Below are positions 16,940 to 24,453 of a DNA stretch of 28,214 nucleotides, in pieces. Within the stretch, counting starts at the first letter, position 1; each line of letters begins with the position of its first letter. The notes under the pieces are model-generated. The model was given only the letters and a program-made list of their open reading frames with translations. It searched no databases and was not told where the DNA came from. Location of the stretch: positions 1-28,214 of the forward strand of contig CAYFUL010000018.1 in assembly GCA_964346375.1 (NCBI GenBank), read 5' to 3'. The position numbers and the translations under genes were made by a program. Source of the stretch: CAYFUL01 sp964346375. GTDB lineage: Bacteria > Bacillota > Clostridia > Tissierellales > Peptoniphilaceae.

Positions 16940-17131
16940 TTAAATCGCTCTCTCTACTTTTCCTGATCTTAGACATCTAGTACAAACATGAATTCTCTTA
17001 GTTGTACCATTAACAACAGCCTTTACCCTTCTGATATTAGGAGACCAACTTCTATTTATAGCCTTATGAGAAAATGTAATACTATTTCCAAAGACCTTTT
17101 GTTTACCACAGATTTCACATCTCTTTGCCAT
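16940..17131 (-). CDS. rpmB: 50S ribosomal protein L28, zinc-binding (C+) form
   Basis: The 63-residue L28 protein of the large ribosomal subunit. Cys5, Cys8, Cys50 and Cys53 form two CxxC pairs, the C+ zinc-ribbon form; species with a C- paralogue replace it under zinc limitation, but none is seen here. The ATG has a strong GGAGGTGG site. The gene is transcribed away from asp23, as in Bacillus. spoVM, which lies just before rpmB in spore formers, is not visible in the gap to thiN. Confidence 0.97.
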   Translation of the reverse strand: MAKRCEICGKQKVFGNSITFSHKAINRSWSPNIRRVKAVVNGTTKRIHVCTRCLRSGKVERAI

Positions 17132-17173
17132 TAGTCCACCTCCTTTATGTTTCTGACTTTAATAACATCAAAT

Positions 17174-17202
17174 ATTCTACCATCTTTAAATAGATTTTGC
17201 AA
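17174..17202 (-). promoter_or_regulatory. Promoter of rpmB
   Basis: On the minus strand TTGCAA (17202-17197) precedes TAGAAT (17179-17174) with a 17-nt spacer. TGG just before the -10 adds an extended -10 element. It lies about 40 nt ahead of the rpmB ATG. Confidence 0.7.
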
Positions 17203-17226
17203 ATATTTTTAATAACTCCTGTAGAC

Positions 17227-17255
17227 TTGTTAAAATATTCTATATACTGTAAAAT
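17227..17255 (+). promoter_or_regulatory. Promoter of asp23-fakA
   Basis: TTGTTA (17227-17232) and TAAAAT (17250-17255) are 17 nt apart. The predicted start near 17262 is almost at the very strong ribosome binding site AAAGGAGGTGA, so the leader is very short. Confidence 0.6.
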
Positions 17256-17275
17256 TAGAAAAAGGAGGTGACCCT

Positions 17276-17629
17276 ATGGCTGCTAATATAAAAACTGACA
17301 TTGGAACTATTATTTTAGAGAATAGTGTTATAGCAAATATAGCAGGAATTTCTGCAATGGAGAGTTACGGAATTGTAGGAATGGCAAGTAAAAGCCCTAC
17401 TGAAGGTATTTTTGAACTTCTAAAATTCGAAAACCTATCTAAGGGAATAAAAGTAAGTACGGAAAATAATATGATAAATATACAGCTCCATGTAATTTTA
17501 GAGTATGGAGTAAAGATTTCAACTGTAGGCGAAAATATAATTGAGAGGGTTAAATTTAACGTTGAGAATTTAACTGGACTAGAGGTAAATAATATTGAGA
17601 TTATAGTTGAAGGAATTAGGACTGAGTAG
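17276..17629 (+). CDS. Asp23/Gls24 family envelope stress protein (YloU-like)
   Basis: This 117-residue protein belongs to the Asp23/Gls24 family (YloU in Bacillus), abundant membrane-associated proteins tied to cell envelope homeostasis. The fold's conserved stretches are visible: SVIANIAGISAMESYGIVGMAS near the start and the alternating hydrophobic strands near INIQLHVILEYGVKI. It has no transmembrane segment, so membrane attachment would need a partner. The ribosome binding site is near-perfect. It is followed immediately by the FakA-like gene, a conserved pair across Firmicutes. Confidence 0.93.
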   Translation: MAANIKTDIGTIILENSVIANIAGISAMESYGIVGMASKSPTEGIFELLKFENLSKGIKVSTENNMINIQLHVILEYGVKISTVGENIIERVKFNVENLTGLEVNNIEIIVEGIRTE

Positions 17630-17640
17630 TGGAGGTAGCG

Positions 17641-19299
17641 GTGTTGAAAATTATTGATGGTAAATTAATGGCAGAGGCTTTAAATGCTGCATGTAATTTA
17701 CTAATAATAAAGAAGGATGAGGTAAACTCATTAAATGTCTTTCCGGTACCTGATGGAGATACTGGTACTAATATGAGCCTTACAATGAGATCTGCTCTAA
17801 AACAGGTAAATGAATTGGACGAAGGTGCAAATATTTCAGAGATTGCAAAATCTGCAAGTAGAGGTGCTCTTATGGGAGCAAGGGGGAATTCTGGTGTAAT
17901 TCTATCCCAATTTTTAAGGGGCTTTGCTGAGAGTTTAAGTGGCAAGGTAACTGCTAACTCTATTGATATTGCAAATGCCTTTAAAAAAGCCTCTGAAACC
18001 ACCTATAATGCTGTTATGAAACCTACTGAAGGTACTATATTAACAGTTGGAAGAGAAGCGTCGGACTTTGCCATAAGAAATGCTAGAAAATATGAATCCC
18101 TTGTGGATTTTTTAGAGGAAATTGTAAAAGAGGCTAAGAAATCTCTGGATAAGACTCCAGAATTACTACCAGTACTAAAGGAAGCAGGAGTTGTAGATGC
18201 TGGTGGAATGGGACTTGTAGTTTTATTAGAAGGTGCTCTTAAATCCCTAAAGGGAGAGAAAATTGAAAGTACAGAGGACGAAACTCTAAAGAGTAAGGCA
18301 CCAAAGACAGTAGTTTTAAATGTAGAAGATGACAGTATTGAATTTGGATACTGTACTGAATTTATAATTACTACTGATTACGAAGATTTAGAAAGCTTTA
18401 AAAATATCCTTAGTTCCTATGGAGACTCTCTACTTGTAGTTGGAGGATATGGATCTGGAGTTATAAAGGTTCATGTTCATACTAATAATCCTGGTAAGGT
18501 TCTTGAAGAGGGATTAAAGCTAGGATATTTACAGGATATTAAAATTGACAATATGAGAATTCAACATTCTGAAATTCTCTTTAATGAAAGTGAAGTTGCA
18601 AAGGCAAAAAAGGAAGAAGAAAAAAAGGCTGAAAAGGAATTAAAGGACTACTCATTTGTAGTAGTTTCCATTGGAGAAGGTCTTAATGAGATTTTCAAGA
18701 GCCTAAATGTAGATGGAATAGTAGCTGGGGGACAGACTATGAACCCAAGTACAGAGGATTTACTAAATGCCGTTGAAGAAACTGACGGTAAAAATGTATT
18801 TATCCTTCCAAATAACTCCAATATTATTCTTGCAGCAGAGCAAGTACAGGCACTAACTGATAGAAATATTATCGTAGTACCTACTAAAACCATTCCTCAA
18901 GGAATTTCTTCCCTACTTTCCTTTAGTTACAACTCTGATGTAGAGGAAAATACTAAGGCTATGTTAGAGGGAATTGGTCATGTAAAAAGTGCCCAAGTTA
19001 CCTACGCAGTTAGAAGTACTCAAATGAATGGAATTGATATTTCTGAAGGGGATATTATTGGACTAAGTGGCAAGGAAATAATTGCAGCAGGAAATAGTGT
19101 AAATGATGTTACTCTTGAATTAATTGACTCTCTAATAGATGATGAGTCCTCTCTAATTAGTCTGTACTATGGCGAGGATGTTACTGAAGAGGAAGCAGAG
19201 AAGATTAATGCAGTTTTAGAAGAAAAATATGCAGATATAGATATTCAAACGGTATATGGAGGTCAACCTCTATACTACTATATAGTATCGGTAGAATAA
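17641..19299 (+). CDS. DAK2 domain fatty acid kinase FakA-like protein (YloV)
   Basis: The protein resembles FakA/YloV, the ATP-binding subunit that phosphorylates fatty acids bound to a FakB (DegV-family) carrier. The N-terminal DhaL/DAK2 domain (about 1-200) has the metal/ATP motif NVFPVPDGDTGTNM and GARGNSGVILSQ. The middle and C-terminal domains include FGYCTEFI, KVHVHTNNPG and GGQTMNPSTEDLL. I favour GTG 17641 (552 residues), 5 nt after GGAGG; TTG 17644 is an equally fair start, while GTG 17629 lies before the ribosome binding site. No FakB gene is in the window. A strong terminator follows. Confidence 0.93.
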   Translation: MLKIIDGKLMAEALNAACNLLIIKKDEVNSLNVFPVPDGDTGTNMSLTMRSALKQVNELDEGANISEIAKSASRGALMGARGNSGVILSQFLRGFAESLSGKVTANSIDIANAFKKASETTYNAVMKPTEGTILTVGREASDFAIRNARKYESLVDFLEEIVKEAKKSLDKTPELLPVLKEAGVVDAGGMGLVVLLEGALKSLKGEKIESTEDETLKSKAPKTVVLNVEDDSIEFGYCTEFIITTDYEDLESFKNILSSYGDSLLVVGGYGSGVIKVHVHTNNPGKVLEEGLKLGYLQDIKIDNMRIQHSEILFNESEVAKAKKEEEKKAEKELKDYSFVVVSIGEGLNEIFKSLNVDGIVAGGQTMNPSTEDLLNAVEETDGKNVFILPNNSNIILAAEQVQALTDRNIIVVPTKTIPQGISSLLSFSYNSDVEENTKAMLEGIGHVKSAQVTYAVRSTQMNGIDISEGDIIGLSGKEIIAAGNSVNDVTLELIDSLIDDESSLISLYYGEDVTEEEAEKINAVLEEKYADIDIQTVYGGQPLYYYIVSVE

Positions 19300-19328
19300 C
19301 TGTCTTAGGAAACTAAGACAGCTTTTTT
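19300..19328 (+). terminator. Strong intrinsic terminator between fakA and recG
   Basis: A perfect 9-bp stem (19300-19308 with 19313-19321) closes the GNRA tetraloop GAAA and is followed by C and six T. It begins one base after the fakA stop and ends 2 nt before the recG ribosome binding site AGGTG. No promoter is visible between it and recG. Confidence 0.88.
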
Positions 19329-19339
19329 ATAGGTGAATT

Positions 19340-21379
19340 ATGGATCTTAGTACATTAGTTGAAAATATTAAGGGCGTTGGGCCGAAAAAAAAGAATATTT
19401 TAAATTCTCTAGGAATTTACACTGTTGAAGATCTACTTTTTTACTTTCCAAGGCGCTACGAGGATTTAAGTATATTTAAAACCCTTGGGGAAGTTATTGA
19501 TGAAAAGGCAAGCTTTAAGTTAAAGTTTGAAACAAAAATAAGAAGCTCCTACATTAGAAAAAATTTACACATCCTCTCATATAGAGTCTTTGATGGTTAC
19601 GAATATGGAGAGGTAGTATTTTTTAACCAGAGTTTTTTAGAGAAGAATATTGTATTGGGAAGGACCTACCTTGTAAATGGAAGGGCAAAGAGGGAGAGGT
19701 ACAAGGTTACTATTACATCTCCAATAATAGATTTTAGAGGGGATAAGGTTGGTAGAATTATTCCAGTCTATTCATTAAAAAAGGGTATTACCAACAATGA
19801 ACTTCTAAAATTAATAGACTCTGGAATAAAATCTATTAATATTCCAGAAATTATTCCAGAAAGTATTGTAAAAAAATACGGACTTATGAATAGAAAGAAG
19901 GCCCTCCAAGAAGTACACTTTCCAGTGGATAGGGACATATTTATTAGAGCTAGGAATAGACTTGTATTTGAGGAACTATTTTTATACCAACTACTCCTAT
20001 TTAAACTTCGTCACGAGGACAGTAGTGTAGAAATTATAGCAAAGACTAAGACCAGTCCTCTCCTCAATGATTTTTTAGACTCATTAAGTTTTAAACTTAC
20101 AAAGGGTCAGCTAAATGCCCTTGATGAAATTCTAAGGGATATGAATTCTGGTAAGAAGATGAATAGAATGTTACAGGGGGACGTTGGAAGTGGTAAAACT
20201 ATTGTGGCAGTTTCTGCAATGATTCATAGCTACTTAAATGGATATCAGTCTACTATTATGGTTCCTACAGAAGTTCTTGCAAAGCAACATTATGAAACCA
20301 TTACATCTCTTGTAGGTGGAGGAAGTATAGTCCCAAAGGTTGCCCTACTAACTGCTTCTATTCCAAAATCCGAGAAGGAAGAAATTAAAAAGAGGCTTTC
20401 AAATGGGGAGATAGATATATTAATTGGAACCCATGCCATAATTAAATCTGATGTGGAGTTTAAAAAACTTGGCTTAACTGTTACAGATGAGCAACATAGA
20501 TTTGGAGTTAGGCAGCGGAGTATTTTTATGGGTAAGGGAGATTCCCATACCCTTGTTATGACAGCTACTCCAATTCCACGTACACTTTCCCTAACTCTCT
20601 ATGGAGACTTGGATATTTCCATAATAGATACTATGCCATCGGGAAGAATTCCAATAGAAACCTATGCCATAAATAAATCCATGTTAAATCGTGCAATAGG
20701 TTTTGTTAAGGCAGAGGTAGAAAAGGGTCATCAGGCATATATAGTTGCCCCTCTAATTGAGGATAGTGAGTATCTAGACCTAGACTCTGCCGAGAGGATC
20801 TACGAGGATTTAAAGGGCATTTTCGGAAGTGGAATAGGCATAGTCCATGGGAGTATGAGTTCCAAGGATAAGGAAGAAGTAATGGGAAGATTTGTAGAAA
20901 ATAAAATTTCAGTTTTAGTTTCTACTACGGTTATAGAAGTTGGAATAAATGTACCTAATGCAACAATTATGTTAATATATAATGCACAGCAATTTGGACT
21001 TGCCCAGCTTCACCAGCTTCGTGGTAGAGTTGGTAGAGGTAGTGCAAAAAGCTACTGTATTCTATACAATTCTTCCAATACAGAGACATCTTGGAAGAGA
21101 ATGAAGATAATGGAACAGTCTACAGATGGATTCTATATTGCAAATAAGGATATGGAATTAAGAGGTAGAGGAGATATTTTTGGAACTAGACAACATGGGG
21201 ATATGAGTTTTAAAATCGCAGACCTATCTAGGGACATTGAAGTATTAAAGCTTGCACAGGTTGAGGCGAAAAATTTAATCGAAATGGATCCAAATTTAGA
21301 TAATTTAGAAAATGAGAGATTAAAAATCATACTAGATGAAAAATTAAATACAATAACTCTATCAAATATTGTAAACTAA
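19340..21379 (+). CDS. recG: ATP-dependent DNA helicase RecG
   Basis: RecG is a superfamily 2 helicase that remodels stalled forks and branched DNA such as Holliday junctions and R-loops. The 679 residues comprise an N-terminal wedge/OB-fold domain (about 1-240), Walker A GDVGSGKT near 280-287, DEQHRFGVRQR near 382, TATPIPRTL, and the C-terminal helicase part with STTVIEVGINVPNA and QLRGRVGRG. The C-terminal TRG region (DGFYIANKDMELRGRGDIFGTRQHG) is complete. The ATG follows AGGTG. The gene lies directly after a terminator. Confidence 0.98.
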   Translation: MDLSTLVENIKGVGPKKKNILNSLGIYTVEDLLFYFPRRYEDLSIFKTLGEVIDEKASFKLKFETKIRSSYIRKNLHILSYRVFDGYEYGEVVFFNQSFLEKNIVLGRTYLVNGRAKRERYKVTITSPIIDFRGDKVGRIIPVYSLKKGITNNELLKLIDSGIKSINIPEIIPESIVKKYGLMNRKKALQEVHFPVDRDIFIRARNRLVFEELFLYQLLLFKLRHEDSSVEIIAKTKTSPLLNDFLDSLSFKLTKGQLNALDEILRDMNSGKKMNRMLQGDVGSGKTIVAVSAMIHSYLNGYQSTIMVPTEVLAKQHYETITSLVGGGSIVPKVALLTASIPKSEKEEIKKRLSNGEIDILIGTHAIIKSDVEFKKLGLTVTDEQHRFGVRQRSIFMGKGDSHTLVMTATPIPRTLSLTLYGDLDISIIDTMPSGRIPIETYAINKSMLNRAIGFVKAEVEKGHQAYIVAPLIEDSEYLDLDSAERIYEDLKGIFGSGIGIVHGSMSSKDKEEVMGRFVENKISVLVSTTVIEVGINVPNATIMLIYNAQQFGLAQLHQLRGRVGRGSAKSYCILYNSSNTETSWKRMKIMEQSTDGFYIANKDMELRGRGDIFGTRQHGDMSFKIADLSRDIEVLKLAQVEAKNLIEMDPNLDNLENERLKIILDEKLNTITLSNIVN

Positions 21380-21408
21380 TTGTCATTATCCTTTCTCTAT
21401 GTTAGAAT
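21380..21408 (+). promoter_or_regulatory. Strong promoter of rsmD-coaD
   Basis: TTGTCA (21380-21385, 5/6) and TAGAAT (21403-21408, 5/6) are spaced by 17 nt, and TGT before the -10 gives an extended element. It begins at the base after the recG stop. The ribosome binding site AGGAGG of rsmD follows about 12 nt after the -10. Confidence 0.8.
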
Positions 21409-21428
21409 TAATATGTTTAGGAGGATTT

Positions 21429-21980
21429 ATGCGAGTTATTTCAGGTAGTAAAAGGGGACAAAAATTAATTGCCCCAGAGGGAATTTCCACAAGACCTACT
21501 GAGGATAGAATAAAGGAAAATATCTTTAACTTAATTGGTCCCATGTATGTAGATACATATGGACTAGATCTATTTTCTGGTTCAGGACAGATGGGAATTG
21601 AGTTACTAAGTAGGGGATGTAGCTACTGTGTTTTCGTAGATAACTCTAAATCCGCCGCGACTACTATTAAGGAGAATTTAAAAAAGACTGGACTACTGGA
21701 GTGTTCTAAAATAATAGGTAGAGATGTTTTTAATGCCTTAGATGAGATTTCCAAGATGAAGTTGAAATTTCAGTATATTTACATGGATCCTCCCTTTAGT
21801 ATAGAATTAGATATCTACACAAGAGTTTTAGAACAGCTACATAGTAGAGATTTACTAGAGGATGATGCTCTAATTATTATTGAGAGTAGTGAGGAGTATG
21901 TAGTACCGGAGGAATTTTCCATTTACAAAGAAAGGCAGTACAGAGATATACTAATTAGAATGTTAAAGAGGGATATATGA
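21429..21980 (+). CDS. rsmD: 16S rRNA (guanine-966-N2)-methyltransferase RsmD
   Basis: RsmD methylates G966 of 16S rRNA. The ATG at 21429 (MRVISGSKRGQKL, 183 residues) lies after AGGAGG and matches the family N-terminus; the frame opens 10 codons earlier across the promoter region. The SAM-binding motif is DLFSGSGQMGIELLSRG, and the catalytic N6/N2-type motif is MDPPF (family D/N-PP-Y/F). RPTEDRIKENIFN is the typical RNA-binding segment. It overlaps coaD by 4 nt (ATGA), a pairing common in bacteria. Confidence 0.96.
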   Translation: MRVISGSKRGQKLIAPEGISTRPTEDRIKENIFNLIGPMYVDTYGLDLFSGSGQMGIELLSRGCSYCVFVDNSKSAATTIKENLKKTGLLECSKIIGRDVFNALDEISKMKLKFQYIYMDPPFSIELDIYTRVLEQLHSRDLLEDDALIIIESSEEYVVPEEFSIYKERQYRDILIRMLKRDI

Positions 21981-22450
21981 AGGTATTATATACGGGGAGT
22001 TTTGATCCAGTAACCAATGGACATATTGACATAATAAATAGGGCAAGGGATATTTTTGGCGAGGTAGTAGTTCTCGTAGTAAATAATTCCACAAAATCTG
22101 GACTCTTTACTCCAGAGGAGAGATTAAATCTGTTAGGGGAGCTTTACAAAGAGGATAGTAGAGTTACAATAGAAACTTATAATGGACTTGTAGTAGATTA
22201 TGCAGAAAAAAATGGTATATCTACCATAGTTCGTGGTATAAGAAATGTAACGGATTTTGGTTCAGAAAGTACACTGGCCTATGCAAATAGACAGTATAAA
22301 AAAATGGAGACAGTTTTTTTACCTGCGTCTCTTGAATGTATACACATAAGTTCTACACTTGCAAAGGAAGTTGCAATAAATAAAGGAGATGTCGAAATCT
22401 TTGTTCCTAAAATTGTTGCCGAGGCAATGAGGGAAAAGTACAGGAGGTAA
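21977..22450 (+). CDS. coaD: Phosphopantetheine adenylyltransferase
   Basis: CoaD adenylates 4'-phosphopantetheine to dephospho-CoA, the fourth step of coenzyme A synthesis. The 157-residue length is normal for the hexameric enzyme. TGSFDPVTNGH (residues 6-16) has the nucleotidyltransferase HxGH-like site with His16. ISSTLAKE near residue 125 is the second conserved motif. RGIRNVTDF binds substrate. It complements coaBC in the first operon of the window. Confidence 0.98.
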   Translation: MKVLYTGSFDPVTNGHIDIINRARDIFGEVVVLVVNNSTKSGLFTPEERLNLLGELYKEDSRVTIETYNGLVVDYAEKNGISTIVRGIRNVTDFGSESTLAYANRQYKKMETVFLPASLECIHISSTLAKEVAINKGDVEIFVPKIVAEAMREKYRR

Positions 22451-22453
22451 AAT

Positions 22454-22894
22454 ATGGATGTATTAGAATTAGTTGAAGAATTAGAAGATATTATTAATAA
22501 TGCTGGGGCAATGCCATTTACTGGAAAGATAATGGTTGAAAAAGAGGAGCTACTTCAAATTGTAAATGACCTTAGAAAGGAAATTCCTTCAGAGGTAAGA
22601 GAAGCAAATCAAATTAAAAGCGATAAGGAAAATATTCTAAATTCAGCCTACGAAGAAGCTGAACACATAGTAAAATCTGCAAAGGAACAGGCAGAAAGCC
22701 TATTAAATCACGATGAACTTGTAGTGCAAGCAAATGCTCGTGCAAATGAGTTACTTAAAAATGCACAAATAGAAAGCGATCAAATTAGAGAAGGCGCAAG
22801 GGAATATGCAGATAATCTACTTGAAAATACTCAGGTAAATCTTTCAGAAATTATTAAGATGTTAAACGAAAATAGACAAGAACTTAGAGGTTAA
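22454..22894 (+). CDS. Small coiled-coil protein of unknown function
   Basis: The 146 residues have no catalytic motif that I recognise. Residues 1-50 contain MDVLELVEELEDIINNAGAM, and the rest is one long charged helix rich in Ala, Glu and Lys (EEAEHIVKSAKEQAES, ANARANELLKNAQIESDQ), with heptad-like hydrophobic spacing. Such proteins are often named ATPase- or DivIVA-like, which is weak homology through coiled coil. It follows coaD by 3 nt with GGAGG, so it is co-transcribed with rsmD-coaD, an arrangement also seen in related anaerobes. A role in envelope or division scaffolding is only a guess. Confidence 0.8.
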   Translation: MDVLELVEELEDIINNAGAMPFTGKIMVEKEELLQIVNDLRKEIPSEVREANQIKSDKENILNSAYEEAEHIVKSAKEQAESLLNHDELVVQANARANELLKNAQIESDQIREGAREYADNLLENTQVNLSEIIKMLNENRQELRG

Positions 22895-22913
22895 TCCCTA
22901 AGTTCTTTTTTTT
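22879..22913 (+). terminator. Intrinsic terminator after the coiled-coil gene
   Basis: A 9-bp stem (22879-22887 with 22898-22906) followed by seven or more T. The 5' arm lies in the last codons of the gene. The opposite strand lacks a T-run at its end, so it serves only the plus strand; tmcAL ends at 22912 in convergent orientation. Confidence 0.85.
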
Positions 22914-24072
22914 ACGTATTTTTATAGATAATTTGTGAAGTTGTATAGTCCTTATTTATTTTTCCACTGTTTAGATTGTAAATATCCGTAACCTTTGCTT
23001 CAAATTTATAGAGAAATTTTTCTTCCTCTGGTAAATTATTAATCTTTGAAAATCTTTCTACCACATTATTTTTATCTCGTATTTTTTTTATTAGTTCAAA
23101 TCCTTGGTCGCTTGCCCCTAGTACACGAATATAGGGGGTATTAAATCCTGCGTCTATTACCTCCCTAGTAATTCCCAGTAGAATATTATTTAAATACCTT
23201 CTAATTCGCGCCCTAGTATGTCTTTTTGAATGTACATTCTCCACAAAGTCCCTGTAACATTTTGAATCCAAGTGTTTTTTTAAGCGATTCTCCAGTCCAA
23301 CTTCATAGTCCATTATTTTTTCTATATCCTCTGTAATTATTTTATACTTTAGAATTTCGTAGTAGTCATTAGTAAATGGAGGACAATTTTTTATAACATC
23401 TAATGTTGGATTTGGTACAAGGTTTTTTAGTTGGGTGAAGTCTTTATTGTAAATTAACTCCCTAATGTATGAAGCAGATGAAAATCCTTCTACTACTTCA
23501 CTCTTATTATGATTAACTCCTTTACGCATTAATGGAGCCGGCAAAATACTACTCTCAGAGAGTTTTAAAGCCTTTAAATATTCAAATCCAAGTATATTAT
23601 TTGGATTTTTTAGTATTGTAGCTAAATCTCCAAGTATTTCTAAGGTGGCATTGTAATTTGCAACTATTGGATTTATTCCATCCTTAATTATTTCTCCAGT
23701 TCTATTTTCAATTTCCTCATAGGAAAATTTATAATCACTAAATAATTTTAAAAGCTCCTCTGGATTTTCACTTCCAAAGGAAAGTCTATCTATAATTCCA
23801 AGGGAATTTAGAATATATATTCCACCTTGTGCAAAAATTTCTGCATTTTGGCATGAAAAATAGGATGGCAACTCCAATACTAAGTCCACTCCAGAATCTA
23901 CTGCCATCTTTGTTCTATTCCACTTACTATAAATCGCCCCAGTTCCCCTCTGTGTAAATGATCCACTCATTACTACAACTACATAATCGCCGGGATTTTT
24001 TATAGTGTCAATTTGAAATTTATGCCCATTGTGAAAGGGATTGTATTCTGCAATTATTCCCCATACTGTCAT
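22912..24072 (-). CDS. tmcAL: tRNA(Met) cytidine acetate ligase TmcAL
   Basis: TmcAL (YlbM in Bacillus) makes N4-acetylcytidine at the wobble base of elongator tRNA-Met using acetate and ATP. GIIAEYNPFHNGH at residues 5-17 is the nucleotidyltransferase motif with the HxGH-type histidines. SGSFTQRG and DLVLELPSYFSCQNAE further mark the family. The second half (about 250-350) is the tRNA-binding part (HTRARIRRYLNNILLGI). The 386-residue length is near normal. GGTGAT precedes the ATG. In Bacillus ylbM is also close to coaD (ylbI), so the neighbourhood agrees. Confidence 0.96.
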   Translation of the reverse strand: MTVWGIIAEYNPFHNGHKFQIDTIKNPGDYVVVVMSGSFTQRGTGAIYSKWNRTKMAVDSGVDLVLELPSYFSCQNAEIFAQGGIYILNSLGIIDRLSFGSENPEELLKLFSDYKFSYEEIENRTGEIIKDGINPIVANYNATLEILGDLATILKNPNNILGFEYLKALKLSESSILPAPLMRKGVNHNKSEVVEGFSSASYIRELIYNKDFTQLKNLVPNPTLDVIKNCPPFTNDYYEILKYKIITEDIEKIMDYEVGLENRLKKHLDSKCYRDFVENVHSKRHTRARIRRYLNNILLGITREVIDAGFNTPYIRVLGASDQGFELIKKIRDKNNVVERFSKINNLPEEEKFLYKFEAKVTDIYNLNSGKINKDYTTSQIIYKNT

Positions 24073-24087
24073 AATATCACCGAGTAA

Positions 24088-24096
24088 ATTCTAACA
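24088..24096 (-). promoter_or_regulatory. Putative extended -10 promoter of tmcAL
   Basis: The minus strand reads TGTTAGAAT, an extended -10 element; the -35 position (TTTCAA at 24116-24111) is poor. It is about 15 nt ahead of the tmcAL ATG. Confidence 0.5.
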
Positions 24097-24138
24097 TAGT
24101 AAAATTTTTATTGAAAGTTTTATTATTTAACATTTTAC

Positions 24139-24147
24139 TGCTATAAT
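24139..24147 (+). promoter_or_regulatory. Extended -10 promoter of the ACT-PFL pair
   Basis: TGCTATAAT is a perfect extended -10 element; no good -35 box is found at 16-18 nt. The predicted start near 24154 leaves a leader of about 20 nt with AGGAGG before the ATG. Confidence 0.65.
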
Positions 24148-24175
24148 AGACCTAATATACTTTAGGAGGTTAAAT

Positions 24176-24445
24176 ATGAAGGCGGTTATTACCATTATTG
24201 GAAAGGATAGTATTGGTATAGTACATAAGGCTACGGGAATTCTTGTAGACTATAATTTAAATATTATAGATATTACTCAAACTATTATGCAGGATTACTT
24301 TACCATGATTATGATTGTAGATATTTCAAATATGGTTGGAGATTTTGAGGACCTTATTAAATCCTACGACAAGCTTGGAGAGGAAATTGGAGTTGTAGTT
24401 AAAGTTCAACACGAGGATATCTTTAACGCTATGCACAAAATTTGA
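24176..24445 (+). CDS. ACT domain protein
   Basis: The 89 residues form a single ACT domain, the small-molecule (often amino acid) binding fold. The conserved GKDSIGIVHKATGILVDYNLNI covers the first strand and helix, where ligand-binding Asp and Gly residues lie. It has no fused catalytic domain and belongs to the UPF0237 type that pairs with PFL/DUF711 proteins. It lies 8 nt ahead of the PFL gene, implying a shared function; it may sense a ligand for its partner. Ligand unknown. Confidence 0.93.
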   Translation: MKAVITIIGKDSIGIVHKATGILVDYNLNIIDITQTIMQDYFTMIMIVDISNMVGDFEDLIKSYDKLGEEIGVVVKVQHEDIFNAMHKI

Positions 24446-24453
24446 GGTAAAAA

